Position numbers and translations under genes: made by a program. The notes under the pieces were generated by a model. The model did not search any database, was not told the DNA's origin, and saw nothing but the letters and a program-made list of their open reading frames with translations. A stretch of 38,554 nucleotides of DNA, taken from NCBI GenBank assembly GCA_016935735.1, contig JAFGQK010000307.1, positions 1-38,554 on the forward strand. The letters are read 5' to 3'. How positions within the stretch are numbered: position 1 is the first letter of the stretch; each line of letters begins with the position of its first letter. This DNA comes from Spirochaetales bacterium (GTDB taxonomy: Bacteria; Spirochaetota; Spirochaetia; SZUA-6; JAFGRV01). Of the stretch, positions 34,068 to 38,554 are shown one piece after another.

Positions 34068-34082
34068 TTGATTAATTTGCAG

Positions 34083-35006
34083 CTACCGGTAATCATTTAT
34101 TGTTTCCAGCAGCCCGGTATCAATATCGGCAGCAGTGGTAAAACCCAATTCAGTTTTTATCTTCGTATTATCCGCCATGGAATGCCTGATATCACCGCGC
34201 CTTTCCGCCTGAAAAACCAGTTTTGATCCGGAACCGGTGAGTTTTATAATCTTTTTTGCTATTTCAATAATGGTTGTCTTTTTGCCATAGGCAGCATTAT
34301 ACAGACTTCCCCTATGTTGTGCTGCCAGTATGTTTGCCTGTACAATATCTTTCACATAAATAAAATCCCTTGTCTGTTCGCCATCACCAAAAATGATAAT
34401 ATCGTTGTTTTTTAAGGCCTTTTCGATAAAGATAGAAATAGCCGCAGCATAGGGGGATGTCGGGTCCTGCCTTGGTCCGAAAACATTAAAGTATCGTAAA
34501 ACACCCGCGTTTATTCCATATTCGGTTTTGTACATGTTAAAATAGTATTCACCGTCGAGTTTTGTTACCGCATAGGGACTTTTCGGCTCAGGAATCATAT
34601 CTTCCTTTTTCGGGATAACCGGGTTGTCCCCATATACTGCGGCGGAAGAAGAAAGGACGACATTCTTTACCCCTGTCTCACGGCAGGCTTTAAGGACATT
34701 CAACGTACCAATCGTATTTACCGTAACATACTCTTTTTCCTTAAGCATGGATTCGGGAACGCTGATAAGGGCTGCCGTATGAAACACCGTATCGACACCG
34801 GAAAAGCTTTTTACAAGCAGGTCAAAATCCAGAATGTCCCCTTTTATGAATCTGACATTGGATTTATTTAATAATGGTTCAATGTTCTTCATATAACCGG
34901 TGTGAAGGTTATCAAGGATTAGAATAGAAATTCCCTGGTTACCGAGCTCTTCTGATAAATGACTGCCAATAAAACCGGCACCCCCGGTAATGACTGCACT
35001 TTTCAT
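34083..35006 (-). CDS. NAD-dependent nucleotide-sugar epimerase/dehydratase
   Basis: A 307-residue extended short-chain dehydrogenase. ATG 35006 is taken rather than the adjacent TTG 35009; AGGAGG lies ~10 bases before it. The NAD-binding motif TGGAGFIGSH, LILDNLHTG, SSSAAVYG and the catalytic Tyr/Lys in SPYAVTKLDGEYY are present. LRYFNVFGPRQDPTSPYAA matches the UDP-sugar 4-epimerase/UDP-GlcNAc C4-epimerase (WbpP/Gne) signature, so UDP-GlcNAc or UDP-Glc epimerisation is the best guess. It is slightly short (usual 310-345). No other glycan gene adjoins; it may supply sugars for lipooligosaccharide or exopolysaccharide. Confidence 0.9.
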   Translation of the reverse strand: MKSAVITGGAGFIGSHLSEELGNQGISILILDNLHTGYMKNIEPLLNKSNVRFIKGDILDFDLLVKSFSGVDTVFHTAALISVPESMLKEKEYVTVNTIGTLNVLKACRETGVKNVVLSSSAAVYGDNPVIPKKEDMIPEPKSPYAVTKLDGEYYFNMYKTEYGINAGVLRYFNVFGPRQDPTSPYAAAISIFIEKALKNNDIIIFGDGEQTRDFIYVKDIVQANILAAQHRGSLYNAAYGKKTTIIEIAKKIIKLTGSGSKLVFQAERRGDIRHSMADNTKIKTELGFTTAADIDTGLLETINDYR

Positions 35007-35097
35007 CAATCCTGTTCCTCCTGATGCTCTTTATCGTTACTTAACTATTATCGCTGAAGCTCCTGATTTAATCAAATAGTATTTATACTGTTTAGTC

Positions 35098-35127
35098 TTA
35101 TTTTCATGTTAAAAAACATGAAAATAA
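35098..35127. repeat. perfect 13-bp hairpin upstream of the epimerase
   Basis: TTATTTTCATGTT (35098-35110) pairs without mismatch with AACATGAAAATAA (35115-35127) around an AAAA loop. AT-rich, and about 90 bases before the epimerase start on the minus strand. It could be an operator-like site or a transcription pause/terminator from a lost gene. Confidence 0.5.
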
Positions 35128-35149
35128 AGCAATACCTGAACACCGGCTG

Positions 35150-35255
35150 TTTGTTGAAGAGCACCTTGTATAAATTACTATTGGGAGATCTCTCTTTTCC
35201 ATCTGTATACCATTAATTCATTTTTTGTTGATAAGTACCTTATACATTACTATCG
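35150..35255. repeat. imperfect direct repeat of about 34 bases
   Basis: TTTGTTGAAGAGCACCTTGT (35150-35169), continuing to ATTACTATT, recurs as TTTGTTGATAAGTACCTTAT from 35224, continuing to ATTACTATC. The two copies differ by a few substitutions and a 2-base gap and lie about 75 bases apart. The second copy ends two bases before the 16-bp inverted repeat described next. Confidence 0.5.
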
Positions 35256-35257
35256 CG

Positions 35258-35306
35258 GGGGCTGTCTAAAAAGTCGGAGTGAAACGCAGGCTTTTTAGAC
35301 AGCCCC
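35258..35306. mobile_element. IS-end-like 49-bp palindromic element
   Basis: GGGGCTGTCTAAAAAG (35258-35273) and CTTTTTAGACAGCCCC (35291-35306) are perfect 16-bp inverted copies around 17 bases. The arm has the GGGxTGTCTxAAAAG look of the terminal repeats of several IS families. With no transposase between the ends it is a tiny MITE-like remnant or a fused pair of IS ends; a hairpin terminator is the alternative. No clear target-site duplication is seen. Confidence 0.5.
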
Positions 35307-35329
35307 AGCCCTTGTTTACTCATCAGACA

Positions 35330-35349
35330 TTGTGACACCGGTGTCACAA
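35330..35349. promoter_or_regulatory. 20-bp perfect palindrome, operator candidate upstream of the cyclase
   Basis: TTGTGACACCGGTGTCACAA is fully self-complementary. It contains TGTGA and TCACA half-sites, but with an 8-base spacer instead of the 6 of the classical CRP site. It lies 146 bases before the cyclase ATG in a spacer that holds no gene. A CRP/FNR-family or TetR-type regulator site is possible. Confidence 0.5.
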
Positions 35350-35494
35350 GCACTATACGGACGACGGGTACTCACATTGTATTAATAAACACCCATATAG
35401 CTTGTTCATCAAGTCACCGGCGATCTCCGTTATGTAATTTCAAATAAAAATCCACTGTACAAGGGTGATTTTTTAAGATAAGGTAAAAAACGAT

Positions 35495-36541
35495 ATGACC
35501 GGTGAAGAGGAAAAAAACCTTTATCATGAAGAGGAAAAAATTCTATCCGATGGTAAAGCATTGGTTTCTCAAAAACCCCCGGATCTCCGGAAACTGGGGG
35601 AAAACTATACGTTTTTGCTGAACTCTTACGAAAGGATGTTTCATCAATTAAGAAAATTGGTAAAAATAAGTGACAAGCAGCAGTACAAACTGAACCGGCT
35701 TAATCAGGAACTCGGTGCTAAAAACAAAAAGCTTCATGACCTGTCCGGGAAATTATCCAGATATCTGGCACCACAAATCTATAATCAACTTTTTTCCGGC
35801 AGCCAGGACGCCACCATCAACAGTACCCGTAAATTCCTGACAGTCTTTTTCTCCGATATCATTAACTTCACGGTCATTACCGAACACCTCCAGCCCGAGG
35901 CTTTTACCGTGCTACTCAATAATTATCTTAACGAAATGTCCCGTATCGCACTTCGCTACAATGCCACCATTGAACGCTTCCTGGGGGACTCCATTCTTAT
36001 CTTTTTCGGTGACCCGGAAACAAGAGGGAAGAAAGAAGATGCATTGGCCTGTGTCTCCATGGCCCTGGAAATGCGCCGGAGTCTCAAACCATTGAACGAA
36101 AGATGGTATGATATGGGCATAACCGAATCCCTCCACATACGGATGGGAATCAGTTCGGGATTTTGCACAGTAGGTAATTTCGGGAGCAACCAGCGTATGG
36201 AGTACACGATTATGGGTGGTAAAGTCAACCTGGCCAGCCGGCTGGAAACCAATGCCGGCCCGGACCAAATTCTCATCGACCACGAGACCTACTCCCTCAT
36301 AAAGGATGAAGTGAGTTGTATGAAAATGGAGCCGTTAATGGTCAAAGGCATCCCGTATCCCGTACAGGCATATCAGGTAACAGACCGCTATGACCGGATA
36401 AAACCAGTGAATGAACTGTATGCCGAAAGGGAAGGGTTTTCCCTGTTTCTGGAGCCGGATAAGCTGTGCCCGGAGGATACCGTATGGGTGCAGACAATGT
36501 TAGAGGATGCATTGCGGCGTATTAAAAAGACCGGAAAATAA
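35495..36541 (+). CDS. class III adenylate/guanylate cyclase, soluble
   Basis: A 348-residue nucleotidyl cyclase without membrane segments. Residues 1-~95 are polar and coiled-coil (LGENYTFLLNSYERMFHQLR to KLSRYLAPQI). The cyclase domain starts at RKFLTVFFSDIINFT, with metal-binding Asp121, and continues ERFLGDSILIFFGDP with Asp165. Transition-state Asn245 and Arg249 occur in GGKVNLASRLE. Purine-recognition residues are Arg161 in place of the usual Lys and Thr238 (MEYTIMG), the latter typical of class IIIb adenylate cyclases; the Arg is conservative. Product cAMP is more likely than cGMP but is not certain. It is followed by the HD-domain gene and preceded by a 20-bp palindrome with CRP-like half-sites, so cAMP signalling with local feedback is an attractive inference. 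Confidence 0.88.
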   Translation: MTGEEEKNLYHEEEKILSDGKALVSQKPPDLRKLGENYTFLLNSYERMFHQLRKLVKISDKQQYKLNRLNQELGAKNKKLHDLSGKLSRYLAPQIYNQLFSGSQDATINSTRKFLTVFFSDIINFTVITEHLQPEAFTVLLNNYLNEMSRIALRYNATIERFLGDSILIFFGDPETRGKKEDALACVSMALEMRRSLKPLNERWYDMGITESLHIRMGISSGFCTVGNFGSNQRMEYTIMGGKVNLASRLETNAGPDQILIDHETYSLIKDEVSCMKMEPLMVKGIPYPVQAYQVTDRYDRIKPVNELYAEREGFSLFLEPDKLCPEDTVWVQTMLEDALRRIKKTGK

Positions 36542-36607
36542 TCCCGGTATTATAAGAGCAAGTCTTTTTCTTCTTAAAGTGTACGTAAGAAATAATAGAG
36601 ATAAAAC

Positions 36608-36636
36608 TTGATTAAGCGATGTTATAACACTATAAT
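36608..36636 (+). promoter_or_regulatory. promoter of the HD-domain gene
   Basis: TTGATT (36608-36613) and TATAAT (36631-36636) are 17 bases apart, 65 bases before ATG 36702. The HD gene thus has its own promoter 67 bases after the cyclase stop, although readthrough is possible. Confidence 0.55.
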
Positions 36637-36701
36637 TTCTTTAATAATAAGTTTGTTTACAGCCACAGGTTTTATTATGAAAATTTACAGGAGTTTCATC
36701 A

Positions 36702-38063
36702 ATGAAAGATGGAATTATTCAGAAGACGATTAATGTATTTCAGAAAGTTTTTCATGATCTGCATGCGAATATATCATTATCTGCCATAGAACGTCTTGCT
36801 GTCATTATTCATAATGCCATGGGGGGATCAGCCAGGAATTTCCATACACTGGAACATGTTTTCAATATAATGGATCCCTCCGATCCATTACACTGTCTGG
36901 CTGCATTGTTCCACGATACCGTTTACTACCAGGTCGACAGGGGCTTTACCCCTGCAATCCAGTGTATTCTTTCTTCGTATATCCAGGAAAAGGAAGGGGA
37001 AGTTTTTATTACAAAGACAATACCTTCGGATGACAGGTTAATCTTGATGACCCTTGATATTTTCGGTTTTACAGCCGGCCAGAAACTATCTCCGTTTGGC
37101 GGGCTCAATGAATTTTTGAGTGCCCTGGTCATGAATAAAATTTCAGGTGGGATCATTACGGAAAAAGCCTGTGTTCAGATAACGGTCTGCATAGAGGCGA
37201 CCATTCCTTTCCGGGGCAGGAACAAGCAGGGCGAGAGCTGGGCAGCCGCTCTCGAACAGCGTCTTATACGATGCAACGAACATTACAACCTTTCAATGAC
37301 ATCCGGGGAAGTGGAAACGGCCATGAAGAGGGCGGTGATGTTCGCAAACAGCGATGTAGGGAATTTCGCGGAACATGATGTGGGGAAATTTCTGGATAAT
37401 ACATGGAGGCTTCTTCTGGAATCGAACAGCGTATTGTATTCGGGAGAAGTATACTTTATACGGGATTACAGGAGAGCCCTTCAGAAAATGGAGGGGTTTT
37501 TCTGCAACCTTAATCCGGACAATGTTTTTACCCGTTACCGGGGAGTTCCTTCCGAAAAAGAGTTTCAGAATATGCAAAAGCTGGTGCATAGAAATATTCA
37601 TGTTGCCCGGCAATATCTTGGGATCAAACTCCTGGCAATAGCCATTATCGAGGCATTAGCTGAAATGACCGGCGGTGATGCTCCCCTCGCGTTGTTTATG
37701 GGCGATATCCGGAAAGAAGGGGATGATGTTAAACGGTTGGAGGACTTTTTGCCCATTCATGCAGCCAATTCAACAGATAACGCTTCTTCTGTTGTTGTGC
37801 TGCTTAATTACGGCAGACCCGGAGAAACCAGTTTCGATATGAGTAGTTCACCCCTGGCTTTTTTTCTCTATAAAAATATGGAACCTGCTAAAATAACACA
37901 GTTTCTTCACGATGCAAAAGACATGTTTGCCGGGAATATAGATGCCCGGGAATTTATAAATAAGATAGACAAACCGGTTGTCTCGGCAATCGCACGGGCC
38001 AGTGCAGAGATGGTGGTAACACGCAGGGAAGAATTGCTTCAATACGCAATGACGGATAAATGA
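36702..38063 (+). CDS. HD-superfamily metal-dependent phosphohydrolase-like protein
   Basis: A 453-residue soluble protein. AGGAG lies 8 bases before ATG 36702. The N-terminal region has the HD-type metal site His48/His52 (NFHTLEHVFNIM) and His71-Asp72 (LHCLAALFHDTVYYQ), which matches the predicted HD phosphohydrolases with a (Y/F)H-x-x-x-H...FHD pattern (COG4339-like). The usual family is ~200 residues; here about 250 further residues follow, mostly helical (FLDNTWRLLLESNSVLYSG, KLLAIAIIEALAEMTGG), with no family I know. The cyclase is immediately upstream, so a link to nucleotide turnover is conceivable but untested. This is not the class I PDE signature. Confidence 0.7.
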   Translation: MKDGIIQKTINVFQKVFHDLHANISLSAIERLAVIIHNAMGGSARNFHTLEHVFNIMDPSDPLHCLAALFHDTVYYQVDRGFTPAIQCILSSYIQEKEGEVFITKTIPSDDRLILMTLDIFGFTAGQKLSPFGGLNEFLSALVMNKISGGIITEKACVQITVCIEATIPFRGRNKQGESWAAALEQRLIRCNEHYNLSMTSGEVETAMKRAVMFANSDVGNFAEHDVGKFLDNTWRLLLESNSVLYSGEVYFIRDYRRALQKMEGFFCNLNPDNVFTRYRGVPSEKEFQNMQKLVHRNIHVARQYLGIKLLAIAIIEALAEMTGGDAPLALFMGDIRKEGDDVKRLEDFLPIHAANSTDNASSVVVLLNYGRPGETSFDMSSSPLAFFLYKNMEPAKITQFLHDAKDMFAGNIDAREFINKIDKPVVSAIARASAEMVVTRREELLQYAMTDK

Positions 38064-38110
38064 TAGAGTAAAGAACATAGCTCCGCAAATTATTTAAGGG
38101 AAGAAAAGGG

Positions 38111-38289
38111 AAACCACCGATTACACAGAGATTACACAGAAATAGATAGAAAAATCTGTGTAATCGTGATATTATCTTGCCCATGAATAGTAAGGATAAC
38201 AAAGAAAAAGATCCACTAACTCATGCTATTATTGGGGCAGCTATGAAAGTTCATAGTCCAATCTGCGAAATCGGTGTAATCAGTGGTTT
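38111..38289. repeat. GATTACAC-type repeat element with outer inverted copies
   Basis: AAACCACCGATTACACAG (38111-38128) is repeated inverted at 38272-38289 (16 of 18 positions match). Inside the left end, GATTACACAGA occurs twice in direct order (38119-38129, 38130-38140) and once inverted (38155-38165), giving an 11-bp hairpin. The stretch between holds the first part of a GxxExxY gene. Such ACCAC-GATTACAC repeats commonly surround intact GxxExxY genes in many bacteria, so this is probably an internally deleted copy. Confidence 0.6.
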
Positions 38290-38329
38290 CATCTCTTTAT
38301 TGTGGAAAATCGAAATTCCTGGACAATAA
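38183..38329 (+). pseudogene. truncated GxxExxY-family (PDDEXK_3-like) gene
   Basis: ATG 38183 opens a 48-residue frame. Residues 10-25, DPLTHAIIGAAMKVHS, match the conserved N-terminus of the GxxExxY family (DPLTxxIIGAAMEVHxxLGxG). The sequence then leaves the family and translates part of the inverted repeat (ICEIGVISGF), stopping at TAA 38327. The G-x-x-E-x-x-Y motif and the rest of the ~130-residue domain are missing. Interpreted as a deletion derivative joined to the downstream repeat; it is not expected to be functional. Confidence 0.65.
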
Positions 38330-38376
38330 ATTACTCCTGTTACCTGCTGCGTATTTTCACACCTGGTGTTCTTGAT

Positions 38377-38554
38377 TCAGAATAAAATCAGGGTGTTTAT
38401 CAATGTTTTTATTATATCACTTTTTATCGAGAAAGGAAAGATAAGCCGGGAATTGGGCTTTGCCACGAGAATATATGAAAACTTATGTTTATTCAGTTCT
38501 GTAATAAATGGTTGATTTGAATACAAACCGTCTCCACAAATAATAATGGGCAGG
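38377..38554 (-). pseudogene. transposase fragment at the right edge
   Basis: From the window edge on the minus strand (codon frame starting at 38553) the frame is open to TGA at 38379-38377. The first ~36 residues, containing IIICGDGLYSNQPFITEL and YILVAKPN, look like a DDE-type transposase (GDGLYS...P...ILVAK). After that the sequence stops resembling the family (SRLIFPFSIKSD) and ends early, so the copy is truncated or frameshifted. The remainder would lie outside the window. Confidence 0.5.

Noticed and set aside
1-38554. tRNA, rRNA or replication-origin signals
   Set aside because: No cloverleaf-like T-loop/acceptor pattern, rRNA segment or DnaA-box cluster was recognised on either strand by eye.

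Overview
The window looks like chromosomal DNA of a low-to-mid GC, free-living, probably anaerobic and plant-polymer-degrading spirochaete. The pointers are a LacI-type sensor fused to a LuxR helix-turn-helix, a divergent FliG paralogue beside an EF-G-like GTPase, a full chemosensory gene set, lipoproteins, and cellulases with C-terminal dockerin-like tails. The assignment is inference: no rRNA, tRNA or marker gene is present.

Layout. 1-3.1 kb: a secreted lipoprotein with five ~100-residue Ig-like repeats. 3.2-10.7 kb: a polysaccharide locus. A sugar-sensor regulator (minus) diverges from a GH5 cellulase (plus), which converges on a GH9-CBM3 cellulase (minus). Three copies of a 17-bp motif lie in the regulator/GH5 divergent region. 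11-20 kb: a chemosensory cluster (cheB, cheR-TPR, a cheY-like gene, two cheW-like genes, a hybrid cheA-REC, one MCP) ending with a periplasmic solute-binding protein. 20.1-21 kb: a stand-alone QueC-like PP-loop protein. 21-26.8 kb: a minus-strand run behind a consensus promoter, encoding a pterin-binding methyltransferase, a corrinoid protein, a UroD-fold methyltransferase, an MFS transporter and a branched-chain-amino-acid-type binding lipoprotein. This reads as methyl-group acquisition feeding tetrahydrofolate, as in acetogens.

26.8-28.2 kb: repeats and a small protein that I read as a tandem ribbon-helix-helix-like duplication, followed by an 11-bp inverted repeat. 28.2-32 kb: a small acidic lipoprotein, FliG and an EF-G-like GTPase, the last two behind a consensus promoter. 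32-34 kb: a decayed zone with palindromes, a membrane-protein remnant, a pRiA4b ORF-3-like gene and an unrecognised gene. 34-38 kb: a nucleotide-sugar epimerase, a palindrome-rich spacer (IS-end-like 16-bp inverted repeat, 20-bp perfect palindrome), a class III nucleotidyl cyclase and an HD-domain protein. 38.1-38.55 kb: a graveyard with inverted copies of a dispersed repeat around a truncated GxxExxY gene, then a transposase fragment at the edge.

The most notable items are the three-copy operator-like motif at the cellulase locus, the methyltransferase operon whose UroD-like member lacks the usual zinc ligands, the tandem RHH-like protein, the palindrome/cyclase/HD region, and the deleted GxxExxY element at the right edge.
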